Part shown: one piece after another, positions 10,358 through 19,060 of the stretch
Numbering within the stretch: position 1 is the stretch's first letter
Layout of the letters: every line of letters begins with the position of its first letter
Assembly (NCBI RefSeq): GCF_030539875.1
Contig: NZ_JAUNXI010000010.1
Coordinates: 1-64,000, forward strand
Direction: 5' to 3'
Source: Methanobrevibacter sp.
Lineage (GTDB): Archaea; Methanobacteriota; Methanobacteria; Methanobacteriales; Methanobacteriaceae
DNA: 64,000 nt
Translations under genes and position numbers: made by a program
Notes under the pieces: generated by a model
The model's database searches: none
What the model saw: only the letters and a program-made list of their open reading frames with translations
Told to the model about the DNA's origin: nothing

Positions 10358-11002
10358 TTATAAAAATCCTTTAAAGAAATTCAAACCGTCATCAGACCCG
10401 AATATTGTCTCACAGGCCCTTTCAGGGTGAGGCATCATTGCAACAACAAGGCCGGATTCATCACATACGCTTGTAACAGCTTCCATAGACCCATTAGGGT
10501 TTTTGCCTTCAAACTGCAAAACGATTTGGTCCTGATCCTTTAACAAATCAATGTCTTCTGTGTAAAACCTTCCTTCCGCATGCGCAATAGGAAGAGAAAT
10601 TGTTTGATTGTTTTTAAACGCTTTTGTAAACGGGGTTCTGTTAGTTGCAACTTTTAAATCAACCCATTCACAATTGAATTTGGGATTTTCATTTGTAATG
10701 AAAATTCCTGGAATAAGACCTATTTCCCCTAAGATTTGAGCGCCATTACAAATTCCAAGTACAGGCTTTTCCTCTTTTACCAGTTCTTTGATTCCATCAA
10801 TGACAGGAGTGATGGAAGCCATTGCGCCTGCTCTTAGGTAATCTCCATAAGAAAATCCTCCTGGAATAACAATGCCGTCAAAGTCAGTTAGCTTTTCTTC
10901 ACTCCACCAAACATATTCCGGTTCAAGGCCTGCTAACCTGCAGGCTTGTGCAACATCCCTGTCACAATTAGTTCCCGGAAATCTGATTACTCCAATTTTC
11001 AT
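10358..11002 (-). CDS. purQ: Phosphoribosylformylglycinamidine synthase, glutaminase subunit PurQ
   Basis: Supplies ammonia from glutamine to PurL in step four of purine synthesis. The class I amidotransferase triad is visible: C85 in [10 protein letters not shown] and the HPERACE motif near residue 192. Length 214 aa is typical. It lies 8 bp downstream of purS, its complex partner. PurL itself is not in the window. Confidence 0.96.
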   Translation of the reverse strand: MKIGVIRFPGTNCDRDVAQACRLAGLEPEYVWWSEEKLTDFDGIVIPGGFSYGDYLRAGAMASITPVIDGIKELVKEEKPVLGICNGAQILGEIGLIPGIFITNENPKFNCEWVDLKVATNRTPFTKAFKNNQTISLPIAHAEGRFYTEDIDLLKDQDQIVLQFEGKNPNGSMEAVTSVCDESGLVVAMMPHPERACETIFGSDDGLNFFKGFL

Positions 11003-11010
11003 TTTCCCAC

Positions 11011-11277
11011 CTATTTACCGCAAGCCATGTTCTGTGGAATAACATTGATTTTATAATCATGAATAACAGGATTACAAAGTAATCTTTCACACATGTCCAC
11101 TACGTTTTCTCTAATAACTTCCCTGTCTTCACCTTCCATTTGGAACTTAATGGTTTCAACAGTTTTCACGTTTTTAACTTCATAACCTAGCAAATCAAGA
11201 GACCTTTCAATTGTAGTGGCTTCAGGGTTTAACATGCCACTTTTAAGTGAGATTTTAATTTCAATATCGAATAACAT
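11011..11277 (-). CDS. purS: Phosphoribosylformylglycinamidine synthase subunit PurS
   Basis: The small 88-aa subunit that bridges PurQ and PurL in archaea and Gram-positive bacteria. It has the beta-strand opening [20 protein letters not shown] and the [13 protein letters not shown] motif. It follows purC directly and precedes purQ. Confidence 0.94.
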   Translation of the reverse strand: MLFDIEIKISLKSGMLNPEATTIERSLDLLGYEVKNVKTVETIKFQMEGEDREVIRENVVDMCERLLCNPVIHDYKINVIPQNMACGK

Positions 11278-12006
11278 TTAAATCACCTTTTCATCATCAG
11301 GAACAATTCTATTATAAACTTCTATATAAGCATCCATGACTTCACTGTCTTTTCCTTTTCTAAATAATTCTTTATCCAGCATCTCCAATGTTTCACTATC
11401 CCACAATCTGCATCCGTCAGGAGAGATTTCATCACCTAAAACAATGTTTCCATCTTTATCCTTACCGAATTCGACTTTAAAATCAACTAAAATAATTCCA
11501 ACATCGGCAAACAATCCAGATAAAACTTCATTGATTTCCAGTGCCTTTTGGGTTAGGATATCGATTTCCTCCTGAGTAGCTATTCCCAGTGCCTTGATGA
11601 TTGAATCATTAAGCATTGGATCATGGTATTCATCATTTTTATAATCCATTTGAACAATCGGAGGATTCAATTTAGTGCCGTCCTCAATAGGATAATTGCG
11701 CACTAAGCTGCCTGTTGCAATATTTCTTATGATAACCTCAATAGGAATCATTTCAAGTTTTTTTGCAAGCATCATATTTGGTTTGGGCAAATCAAGAAAC
11801 TGAGTTTGAACACCGTTTTCTTCCAATACTTTAAATATCTTGGAAGAAATTACTGCATTATAAGAACCTTTATTACTCATTACCTCTTTTCTTACACCAT
11901 CACCAGCAGTCATGTCATCTCTAAACTCGATGATTACCTCATCGTCGTTATCTGTGGTGAATACACTTTTTACTTTACCACTATTAATTAACTCTTTTTT
12001 GTTCAT
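11278..12006 (-). CDS. purC: SAICAR synthetase (phosphoribosylaminoimidazole-succinocarboxamide synthase)
   Basis: Condenses CAIR with aspartate using ATP in purine synthesis. Family motifs include SGKVKSVF near the start, IPIEVIIRNIATGS and VDFKVEFGKDKDGNIVLGDEISPDG. I choose the ATG at 12006 (242 aa); an in-frame GTG nine bases upstream is less likely. First gene of the operon, with a TATA-like element about 50 bp before the start. Confidence 0.96.
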   Translation of the reverse strand: MNKKELINSGKVKSVFTTDNDDEVIIEFRDDMTAGDGVRKEVMSNKGSYNAVISSKIFKVLEENGVQTQFLDLPKPNMMLAKKLEMIPIEVIIRNIATGSLVRNYPIEDGTKLNPPIVQMDYKNDEYHDPMLNDSIIKALGIATQEEIDILTQKALEINEVLSGLFADVGIILVDFKVEFGKDKDGNIVLGDEISPDGCRLWDSETLEMLDKELFRKGKDSEVMDAYIEVYNRIVPDDEKVI

Positions 12007-12053
12007 GATATCCACAAAATTATTAAATTATTATAATGTAACTTATGGCATTA

Positions 12054-12067
12054 ATATTATATAAAAA
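12054..12067 (-). promoter_or_regulatory. purC: Putative TATA box for the purC operon
   Basis: On the minus strand a TTTTTATATAATA element lies about 50 bp before the purC ATG, in the only intergenic space in front of the five-gene run. Identified by eye as an archaeal TATA element; no BRE is clearly resolved. Confidence 0.4.
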
Positions 12068-12090
12068 TAGTTAAAAAAAAATAGTAGTTT

Positions 12091-12375
12091 TTACAATTTA
12101 TTAATGTAAGTCACATCACCATCGCTAATGCCAAATTTCATTCCATTTAAAGAACCGTTTGAAAGTTTAGACAATACAGTTAAAGGATATTCATCATTTG
12201 GTTTTATAATCAGCTGATGCGTAACATTTTGACGTGTTTTAACTACTATTTTATAGTTTTTATCGATTTTGAACAGTTCCCCATCAAGAAATACTTCATT
12301 TAACCTTTGGTTTAAAAGATATTGGGGAAACTCTTCCTGAATGTTGAAATGCTTTAATAAATCATCAAAAATCAT
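12091..12375 (-). CDS. Hypothetical protein, 94 aa
   Basis: A small soluble protein starting MIFDDLLKHFNIQEEFPQYL and rich in alternating hydrophobic residues, suggesting a mixed alpha/beta fold. No family recognised. The ATG follows the stop of the membrane-anchored gene upstream by 5 bp, so the two form a pair. A run of A residues at 12073-12081 gives a T-tract terminator on the minus strand shortly after the stop. Confidence 0.7.
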   Translation of the reverse strand: MIFDDLLKHFNIQEEFPQYLLNQRLNEVFLDGELFKIDKNYKIVVKTRQNVTHQLIIKPNDEYPLTVLSKLSNGSLNGMKFGISDGDVTYINKL

Positions 12376-12380
12376 TTAAA

Positions 12381-12740
12381 TCATTCCAAACTCGGAAGCT
12401 TATGTTGGTCTGAATCATATGAAGAACCAATTAATTCACCGGTTTCTAAATCAAACTGGCGAAAACCTCCATCCTTATAAGTGACTTCACGGAAATAACC
12501 TCCGCCATTTTGCGCATTATATTCAATTGTTTCACTTACAATATCACTGTCACCGGCATCGGTTTTATTTTCCAATGTGGCGTTTTTGACAGTCTGTGTT
12601 GTGTTGTTGGATTCTTGAATCGGACTGATAGTGGAATTAGAATTATTTGAATCATCCTTCATAGAAGTAAATCCGACTGCTCCTCCGACAATTAGCAGCG
12701 CGATAACAATTCCAACCAAAATTATAACATAGTCTTTCAT
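12381..12740 (-). CDS. Membrane-anchored hypothetical protein, 119 aa
   Basis: One N-terminal transmembrane segment (about residues 4-24, ending VGGAVGFTS) is followed by an Asn/Ser/Thr-rich linker with several N-x-S/T sites and a C-terminal beta-rich part (GGGYFREVTYKDGGFRQFD). The orientation suggests an exported domain tethered at the membrane. GAGGTGAG precedes the ATG. The same layout (one helix, then polar linker) is seen in the divergent 68-aa gene at 12841. Function unknown. Confidence 0.75.
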   Translation of the reverse strand: MKDYVIILVGIVIALLIVGGAVGFTSMKDDSNNSNSTISPIQESNNTTQTVKNATLENKTDAGDSDIVSETIEYNAQNGGGYFREVTYKDGGFRQFDLETGELIGSSYDSDQHKLPSLE

Positions 12741-12807
12741 ATTTTCTCACCTCACTAAACTTTCAATAGATATATAAATATAGCCATTAAAATACTTTTC
12801 CATTCTA

Positions 12808-12817
12808 TTTATATATA
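12808..12817 (+). promoter_or_regulatory. TATA box of a probable leaderless transcript
   Basis: TTTATATATA is centred about 28 bp before the ATG at 12841. Archaeal TATA boxes sit about 26-27 bp before the transcription start, so the mRNA would begin at or beside the start codon. No ribosome site is visible before that ATG. Confidence 0.5.
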
Positions 12818-12840
12818 CCATAAATCAGATATTATTTAAT

Positions 12841-13047
12841 ATGAATATGAAAAATGCCGCAATTCTTTTAATATTTCTACTTGCAGTAATGGGTTTGATA
12901 ATCGGCGTTTATTACAGTGAAGTAGACGATATTGAAAAAACCTCTCAAAAGTCCAAAACAGTAATAGAGGAATCAAACGGCACCCTCACTTTTTCTTTAG
13001 AAAAAACCAGTGAAAACAATGATCTGATTGATAAATACTTCACCTGA
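12841..13047 (+). CDS. Small membrane-anchored protein, 68 aa
   Basis: Starts MNMKNAAILLIFLLAVMGLI, one hydrophobic helix, followed by a polar, acidic tail of about 45 residues. No homologue recognised. It is divergent from the 119-aa anchored protein and has its own TATA box. The stop is directly next to the end of a decayed gene on the other strand. Base composition and the clean frame make it plausible despite its size. Confidence 0.6.
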   Translation: MNMKNAAILLIFLLAVMGLIIGVYYSEVDDIEKTSQKSKTVIEESNGTLTFSLEKTSENNDLIDKYFT

Positions 13048-13284
13048 CTAAACAGCCAATAGACAATATTTAATGAAAATCTTGTGTATAATCAAATTCA
13101 CCCCACAATATACCAACCCATTAAGGAGGTTTGCTGAAGCATCATCAATTGATTGATGTACTTTAAATTCAATTAATGCATAATCGCAATCACTTAAAAC
13201 CAATACACAATCAGCTCCAAATCATGCAGGTCATGTAATAAAGTTTTCCACAACAACCAGAAATAAGCCGCCAAATCCATATAA
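13048..13284 (-). pseudogene. C-terminal remnant of a DUF4143-type AAA ATPase
   Basis: On the minus strand, a frame ending at the TAG at 13048 reads GADCVLVLSDCDYALIEFK, then SIDDASANLLNGL. This closely resembles the end of DUF4143 ATPases, in which a D-A-V-(V/L) strand is followed by (Y/F)-A-L-I-E-(I/F)-K and I-D-x-A-x-x-N-L-L. Just upstream, in frame but behind stops, is GFGGLFLVVVENFIT, like the G-x-L-F-E-N-x-V-I stretch of the same domain. No start or ATPase domain remains, so this is a truncated, frameshifted relic. Confidence 0.6.
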
Positions 13285-13441
13285 CATAAATTTTTAAAAA
13301 AAATCCGTAAGAGTAAATCAAATAGATGACTTAAATCTTTTCTGGTGCATCTGAAATTTTAAAAGAAACTGGATTAAATGAGATATTAAATTATTTGGAT
13401 TAAACCAACATCTAAAATCAATTCTACAAAATTAAATCAAT
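13285..13441. other. Spacer after the DUF4143 relic, no gene seen
   Basis: Rest of the 428-bp gap between 13047 and the transporter gene. AT-rich with stops in all frames. It may hold more of the decayed ATPase gene, but I could not recognise any in translation. Confidence 0.4.
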
Positions 13442-13476
13442 AAAAAAAAAGAAAGGAGTTATAGTTTAACTATAAC
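13442..13476 (-). terminator. Stop-overlapping hairpin terminator of the NSS transporter gene
   Basis: GTTATAGTT (13458-13466) and AACTATAAC (13468-13476) form a perfect 9-bp stem that reaches the first base of the stop codon complement. On the minus strand it is followed by a T run (A run at 13442-13450). Confidence 0.5.
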
Positions 13477-14963
13477 TATACTCTATTTTCAGCATTGTCC
13501 CAATCTGAATTTTTAGCCGGAAGAATAGTGAATATTAAACTAGCTATCAATAAAACAGCCGCTGAAATGATTGTAAATATTAACTGGTCCATGCTTCCAT
13601 TGTTTATTACATCAATCATTCCGCCAACCCAAATGACAGTTACGAAGATTGGTAAAATATATTTAACAACAACAATCCACCATTTACCGAGTTTAATAGA
13701 TTTACTTTGACTATTTAAGAAATCAATCAATTTTTCAGCTTTGAATATCCAAGCAAATACAATACATTCAGCTACAACACCAATCAACAGCGCTATCTGA
13801 TTAATAAATGTATCCACAAATCCAAGCAATGTTCCTCCATAAGCTGTTGCATAAAGCATAGAGACAGCAGCACCGACAATACATAAAATTGTCATTGTTT
13901 TGGATCTTGTTAGGCCAAACTTATTTTGAATTGAAAAAGACAGAGGTTCAATTGTAGATAAGATACTTGTAAGGCCTGCAAGGTAAACAGTCAAGAAGAA
14001 CAGTGGTCCAAGCACTAAAGCCCAATTGCCCAATACATTAAACACTGCAGGATATGCAACAAATACAAGACCTGTTCCTTGAGTTACAAGGTCTGCTACA
14101 GCAGTTCCTGATTGTAAGGACATGTAACCTAAAATTGAAAATACACCCAATGCTGCAAAGTTCTCAAATAGGGAATTTGCAAGAACAATGGAAATAGTGT
14201 TTGTAACCAAATCTGAATCGTCTTTTGTATAACTTGCATAAGTAAATGCAATAGACATACCTAAACTTAGGGAAAATACAATCTGACCGAAAGCAGCCAT
14301 CCAAATTTCAAAATGAGTCAGAAGTGACCAGTCAGGATCAAACAGCTCAGATAGACCAATAGAAGCACCAGGTAATGTAAGTGAAAATGCCACAATAATA
14401 ACCATAATAAGGAACAAGAGAGGAACTAACACTTTTGATACTTTACCTAAACCTGATTCCAGGTCTTTGTGAGAAATAAACCAAATAACAACCCAACCAA
14501 TAAGCATTGCAATAGCAATTACAGGAATGAAACTGAATAAACCGGTGTAAGCTTCGCTAGATTGCAAAAGAGTAGTTGCAAAGAAATTGTTCGGGTCTGC
14601 TCCCCACCCTTTAAAGAAACTTAAAATCATATATATTCCGTCCCAACCAAGAATAGCTGAGTAATAAATCATAATCATAAATACAGCAACTGGCAAAAAC
14701 CAGCCCAAATACTCCCATTTGGAATTAATCTTTCTGATAGCTTTTGCAAAAGAAGATTTATAATTATATCCGACACCATATTCTAAAATCAAAAATGGAA
14801 TTCCCATTAAAAGAATTGCAACAATATAAGGGATGTAAAATGCTCCCCCACCGTTAGAATAAAGCACATACGGATATCTCCAAATGTTTCCAAGACCAAC
14901 TGCAGAACCAATCATCGCCAAGATGAATGAAAGGTTGCTGCCCCATTCATTTTTATCTGCCAT
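13476..14963 (-). CDS. Sodium-dependent transporter, neurotransmitter:sodium symporter (NSS) family
   Basis: A symporter of the LeuT fold, usually importing amino acids with Na+. The family opening is clear: WGSNLSFILAMIGSAVGLGN followed by IWRYPYV and GGGAFYIPYI. About 12 hydrophobic segments cover the 495 residues, the usual length. The ATG at 14963 is preferred because GGAAATT is better spaced before it than anything before the ATG at 14972. Substrate is unknown. It is monocistronic, with a terminator over its stop codon. Confidence 0.92.
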   Translation of the reverse strand: MADKNEWGSNLSFILAMIGSAVGLGNIWRYPYVLYSNGGGAFYIPYIVAILLMGIPFLILEYGVGYNYKSSFAKAIRKINSKWEYLGWFLPVAVFMIMIYYSAILGWDGIYMILSFFKGWGADPNNFFATTLLQSSEAYTGLFSFIPVIAIAMLIGWVVIWFISHKDLESGLGKVSKVLVPLLFLIMVIIVAFSLTLPGASIGLSELFDPDWSLLTHFEIWMAAFGQIVFSLSLGMSIAFTYASYTKDDSDLVTNTISIVLANSLFENFAALGVFSILGYMSLQSGTAVADLVTQGTGLVFVAYPAVFNVLGNWALVLGPLFFLTVYLAGLTSILSTIEPLSFSIQNKFGLTRSKTMTILCIVGAAVSMLYATAYGGTLLGFVDTFINQIALLIGVVAECIVFAWIFKAEKLIDFLNSQSKSIKLGKWWIVVVKYILPIFVTVIWVGGMIDVINNGSMDQLIFTIISAAVLLIASLIFTILPAKNSDWDNAENRV

Positions 14964-15118
14964 AATTTCCATTTTCCTATAATTTATAAAATATAATTTT
15001 TGTAAGTAATATATTAAATAAGTTACTTTTAGTTTGAGGAATTTTTATTCTTATTCCATAACAGCAGCTATAAAATGAGCAAAACATTATTTTTATAAAT
15101 ATAAAATAGTGATGATAA

Positions 15119-15955
15119 TCAATATTTTCCAAAATCTATTGTTTCAGTAATATGATTATATCTATCTTCCTTTGGAGGTAATTGCATATAATCTCCATAC
15201 AAACTTTTTAAAATATGATCATAATTAACAGGAACGTTAACTTCAATATCTTCAAATTTAATCTTTGTTATTGATTTAAAATCATCTCTGCGAAATATTA
15301 GAGGATACTCTTCTGCAGTAGCAGAGATATCAAATACATATTCTGAATTTGAATTTTTATATTTCCTTAAAAATGACAAACATCTTTTATTTAATGTAGC
15401 TGGTTTTATTTTAAGTAAATTTAAAATGTGATAACCTGTGTGAGTTATTACTTTTGTAATGAAAGGCAGATTATCCAGTTTAATTTTAGACATTATTAAT
15501 AATTTGTTATATAAAAATGATTTTTTAAGCTGATAACTTCTTTTGAACTTACCTTCTGCCAAATCATCTAAAACAAATATGTCCATATTTATCCCAATAT
15601 GAAAATCAACTTGACTAACCCAACCTTCTTCGAATTTAGTGCCTTTAATCATTAATTTGGAAAGTAAATGAAAATAATCCTTTTCTGTTTCATTAGATAA
15701 TAATTCATAAGTTTCATTGTTAGATGCGATGAAAATTTCTTTAAATTTCTCAAAATCATCTCTAAACATAATTACATCCAAATCATCATCCCATGGAATA
15801 AACCCGTTATGCCTGACAGCACCTAAAAGAGAGCCGGCATACATATAATATGTAAGATTGTTTTCCTCACAAATTTTAATGAAATCTTTTAAAATCATTA
15901 ATTCAAGATTTTGCAAGTGATTTAATGTTTGATTATCATATTCAGTGTATTTCAA
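15119..15955 (-). CDS. LicD family phosphotransferase, 278 aa
   Basis: LicD proteins move phosphocholine or other phospho-alcohols from a CDP carrier to a glycan. The core motif GSLLGAVRHNGFIPWDDDLD spans residues 41-60 and includes the acidic metal-binding cluster. It ends PPKEDRYNHITETIDFGKY, nearly like the end of the second LicD at 22254, so the two are paralogues. Last gene of the left operon, 13 bp after phosphonopyruvate decarboxylase. That context suggests its donor is a CMP-linked phosphonate, which is inference. Confidence 0.9.
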   Translation of the reverse strand: MKYTEYDNQTLNHLQNLELMILKDFIKICEENNLTYYMYAGSLLGAVRHNGFIPWDDDLDVIMFRDDFEKFKEIFIASNNETYELLSNETEKDYFHLLSKLMIKGTKFEEGWVSQVDFHIGINMDIFVLDDLAEGKFKRSYQLKKSFLYNKLLIMSKIKLDNLPFITKVITHTGYHILNLLKIKPATLNKRCLSFLRKYKNSNSEYVFDISATAEEYPLIFRRDDFKSITKIKFEDIEVNVPVNYDHILKSLYGDYMQLPPKEDRYNHITETIDFGKY

Positions 15956-15968
15956 AATATCCCTTTTT

Positions 15969-17087
15969 CTATTGGTCTAAAAAATTCATAAAGTTTTCTT
16001 TGTTTTCGATTGCGGTTGTAGTTGGTCTTCCTAAATCTGCACGAGCGCCAATTGAAGATAAAACTTCAATAAAACATAATTTACCCATATCCTTTACTTT
16101 CATGAGTTCATTATCCAGATCTTTAAGATTATCAACAGACACTGCATAGGAATAACCGCATGCTTTTGCAATTGTAACAAGATTCATATTTGACGCTACA
16201 GTCGGCATTCCGCCAACGGTTTCATGAGCTCCATTATTAACTACAATATGGATTAAATTATCCGGATTAACATTTCCAACAACAGGCATTGAACCCATAT
16301 GCATTAATAAAGCGCCGTCTCCATCAACGCACCAAACCCTTTTATCAGGTTTATTTACTGCAACGCCCAATGCTATTGAAGAAGAATGCCCCATAGAACC
16401 TACAGTTAAAAAGTCATATTTATGAGCTTGTTTATTAGATTCCCTTATTTCAAATAGCTCACGACTGGCTTTGCCTGTTGTTGATATAATCGGATCTTCA
16501 CCAGACACGCTGACAATGTGTTCTATGATTTCTTCACGATCCAGTTCATTATCATTTTCATAAACGACTTTTTCATCATATGTTAAAGCGTTTTTACGAA
16601 TAACAAACGCAACACTTTTACCTGTTTTAAGAACTTTATTAAATTCATCCATGACTTCATTAAGCTCTCCAACAGTAGTTTCGCAACTAACAGCAAAGTT
16701 TTCAATATCCATTAAATCAAGCAGGTCACAGGTGATTTTTCCCTGATAGATATGCTGAGGTTCGTCATGAATTCCAGGTTGTCCTCGCCAGCCAATAACA
16801 AAAATAGCAGGAATGGCATAAACTTGATCGTTTAAAAGAGATGCAACAGGATTGATAATATTGCCTTCACCGCTATTTTGCATATAGACAACTGGAACCT
16901 TGCCAGTAGCTAAATGATAACCAGCTGCAAGAGCAGTACAATTACCTTCATTAGCGGCTATTAAATGGTGTTTTTCATCAATACCATATTCATTCATTAA
17001 ATAATTGCATAATGCTTTCAGTTGTGAGTCTGGAACACCAGTATAGAATTCACAATTCAAAACATTAACAAAATCTTCAACTTTCAT
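15969..17087 (-). CDS. aepY: Phosphonopyruvate decarboxylase
   Basis: A thiamine-diphosphate enzyme that decarboxylates phosphonopyruvate to phosphonoacetaldehyde, pulling the unfavourable PEP mutase reaction forward. Visible are the catalytic E47 in AANEGNCTALAAGYHLATG, the TPP motif from GDG (256-258) to NN (284-285), and the family tail GARADLGRP (346-354). Length 372 aa is full. It sits in one tight operon with PEP mutase, which makes true decarboxylase function much more likely than another TPP activity. Confidence 0.95.
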   Translation of the reverse strand: MKVEDFVNVLNCEFYTGVPDSQLKALCNYLMNEYGIDEKHHLIAANEGNCTALAAGYHLATGKVPVVYMQNSGEGNIINPVASLLNDQVYAIPAIFVIGWRGQPGIHDEPQHIYQGKITCDLLDLMDIENFAVSCETTVGELNEVMDEFNKVLKTGKSVAFVIRKNALTYDEKVVYENDNELDREEIIEHIVSVSGEDPIISTTGKASRELFEIRESNKQAHKYDFLTVGSMGHSSSIALGVAVNKPDKRVWCVDGDGALLMHMGSMPVVGNVNPDNLIHIVVNNGAHETVGGMPTVASNMNLVTIAKACGYSYAVSVDNLKDLDNELMKVKDMGKLCFIEVLSSIGARADLGRPTTTAIENKENFMNFLDQ

Positions 17088-17098
17088 TATGATTAATC

Positions 17099-18280
17099 CT
17101 ATTTATTTAATTGTGGAGTTATTATTTTATCAATGAGGAAATTTGCAGTTTTTTCAATTTCATCATACTTTACTTCTTTTGGCAAATCTTCGCCAAAAGC
17201 TTTTTCTACTTTTTTAATCAAATCATCGGTGTAGATTAATGTTGAATCACGAATATCCTCTACACCATCCAAAGCTAATGATTCCCTGTTTGCTTTGTCC
17301 ATTTCATCAAAAGTAAATACTGATTCATCAATCCATGCAGAAATTTCATCATCTTTATAACCAATAATTACCGGATATCCTCCAATATGGCCAAATGCTC
17401 CTGGTGAAAATACTTTCTGATTTTTACCTGTACGGATTGCATCGATTACAGCAGAAATGATACGGTAGTTACTTGAAGCATTCATCATGTTTCTTTTTTG
17501 GTCAACAGGCATGCTGATTGAACATTCTTTGAAAATATCTTCATGAGGAATATCTTGCTCTTCACCTTTATAATATATTTTAAGAGGCAGATTCACACCT
17601 TCAGTTTGTCCTTCCTTACTAAGGCATACATCATGAAAATGAGATGCTGCAAAATTAAAGTCAACATTCCAGAAATCATCAACTCCCAAAATATCTGCTA
17701 CTGCAAATTTCATTCTAGGAATCAGATGATTTAAATTTCCACTTCCAAAGTCAGGATATGCTTTTTCAGCACTTTTAAGCCATGGAATTACAGCATCAGA
17801 ATAAGAAGTATTAATAACAACCGCATTTGCATCTGCGTTTTCACATGCATCCATAATATTTTTTGTAAATTTAATAGATAATGGGGTCCAGATACCGTAA
17901 GCCCTTACATTGCTCCATGATATACTTCCATATTTAAGGCCGGGATATGCTCTGCTTGAGTTAACAATGAAATCAGGGTCATATTTACTTATTGCTTTTT
18001 CTATTGATTGAACATCATTTAAATCAACACCTGATTCAATTTCAATTTGAGATTTATTAAGTTCACGAATAAGTCCCGCAACACGAACAATATTAACATC
18101 AGATTGCATTTTCTCATAGTTTCTTCCAACAACAACTAATTTTATTGCAGGGTCATTTTTACTTACTAAAAAGTCCAATAAGTAAGTTCCAACACTACCT
18201 AATCCGATAATCATTATTGTAATTTCATCATCATTTACATGTTTTTCCACAATTTTTAATCTTTCATCTAAAGTTTTCAT
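17099..18280 (-). CDS. Rossmann-fold dehydrogenase of unassigned specificity, 393 aa
   Basis: A dinucleotide site is visible at residues 23-36 (MIIGLGSVGTYLLD), followed by VVVGRNYEKM, DPDFIVNSSRAYPG and VVINTSYSDAVIPWLK, patterns reminiscent of the lactate/malate dehydrogenase or saccharopine-dehydrogenase-like folds. The C-terminal half (FNFAASHFHDV, FSPGAFGHIGGYP) matches nothing I know. It lies 11 bp before the decarboxylase gene and 1 bp after the nucleotidyltransferase gene. Because no aminotransferase is present in the operon, reduction of phosphonoacetaldehyde or a later intermediate is an attractive role, but this is inference. Confidence 0.65.
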   Translation of the reverse strand: MKTLDERLKIVEKHVNDDEITIMIIGLGSVGTYLLDFLVSKNDPAIKLVVVGRNYEKMQSDVNIVRVAGLIRELNKSQIEIESGVDLNDVQSIEKAISKYDPDFIVNSSRAYPGLKYGSISWSNVRAYGIWTPLSIKFTKNIMDACENADANAVVINTSYSDAVIPWLKSAEKAYPDFGSGNLNHLIPRMKFAVADILGVDDFWNVDFNFAASHFHDVCLSKEGQTEGVNLPLKIYYKGEEQDIPHEDIFKECSISMPVDQKRNMMNASSNYRIISAVIDAIRTGKNQKVFSPGAFGHIGGYPVIIGYKDDEISAWIDESVFTFDEMDKANRESLALDGVEDIRDSTLIYTDDLIKKVEKAFGEDLPKEVKYDEIEKTANFLIDKIITPQLNK

Positions 18281-18281
18281 G

Positions 18282-19052
18282 TTATTTCCTCCAATAATCT
18301 TTTATATTCTGATAATCCTCACGGGTATTGCAATTAACCCAATGCTTTAATCCAATAATCTCAATATCTTCATTATTTTCCATTAAATCTAAATATTTTT
18401 GAATAATTCCCAAATTTGTATCTTCAATAAGGTTATTGTAAAAATTATCATTTGCCTCTCTAAGCAATCCCATATCCTTAAACTTCCAAGTTTGACCAGA
18501 ATTAAAAATAGCTTTAAATGGTTCGCTTAAACTTAACAGCCCGTGATTACTGTTAAATAAGTAATGGTATTCATTATTTTTATTTTGATAAAGAACAACA
18601 GATTTGTTTGAGGAAATTGGTTCTCTGTTAAATGTTAGAACATTTTTATCGGATTTGACTATTTTTGCAAATGACTCATTATCAATATCCAGATCGCCTT
18701 CAACAAAAAGCACTTCATCAATTTCATCAAAATTATTTAAAGCTTCTTTAATTCCCAGGTATAAACTGTAACCGGAACTTAAATCACTGAAATGATCATT
18801 TTCAACAAGAATAATTTTTTCTTGCAAAACCTCTGGAATTTCCTCATCAATATATCCGGTTAAATCAGAATACCTGTATCCTCCAACAATGATTATTTTA
18901 TCATAGCTCTCTAATTTTTCAAGCATATGAAAAATCAGCGTATCGTGAGGATTCTCTTCATAATATAAACATTTCAATATCTTTTCATCCTCGGGAATAT
19001 CTTTATTAAATCTAGTGGAAATTCCTGCAACAGTAATAATGGAAATTTTCAT
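18282..19052 (-). CDS. LicC/PntC-like nucleotidyltransferase, 256 aa
   Basis: NTP_transf_3 type fold: ISIITVAGISTRF replaces the usual G-x-G-T-R-(F/L) P-loop, and DEVLFVEGDLDIDNESF supplies the metal-binding acidic pair. LicC makes CDP-choline, and the related PntC domain makes CMP-2-aminoethylphosphonate. Next to PEP mutase, phosphonopyruvate decarboxylase and LicD, activation of a phosphonate with CTP is the simplest reading. The aminotransferase domain that PntC fusions carry is absent. Confidence 0.8.
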   Translation of the reverse strand: MKISIITVAGISTRFNKDIPEDEKILKCLYYEENPHDTLIFHMLEKLESYDKIIIVGGYRYSDLTGYIDEEIPEVLQEKIILVENDHFSDLSSGYSLYLGIKEALNNFDEIDEVLFVEGDLDIDNESFAKIVKSDKNVLTFNREPISSNKSVVLYQNKNNEYHYLFNSNHGLLSLSEPFKAIFNSGQTWKFKDMGLLREANDNFYNNLIEDTNLGIIQKYLDLMENNEDIEIIGLKHWVNCNTREDYQNIKDYWRK

Positions 19053-19060
19053 TTACACAC

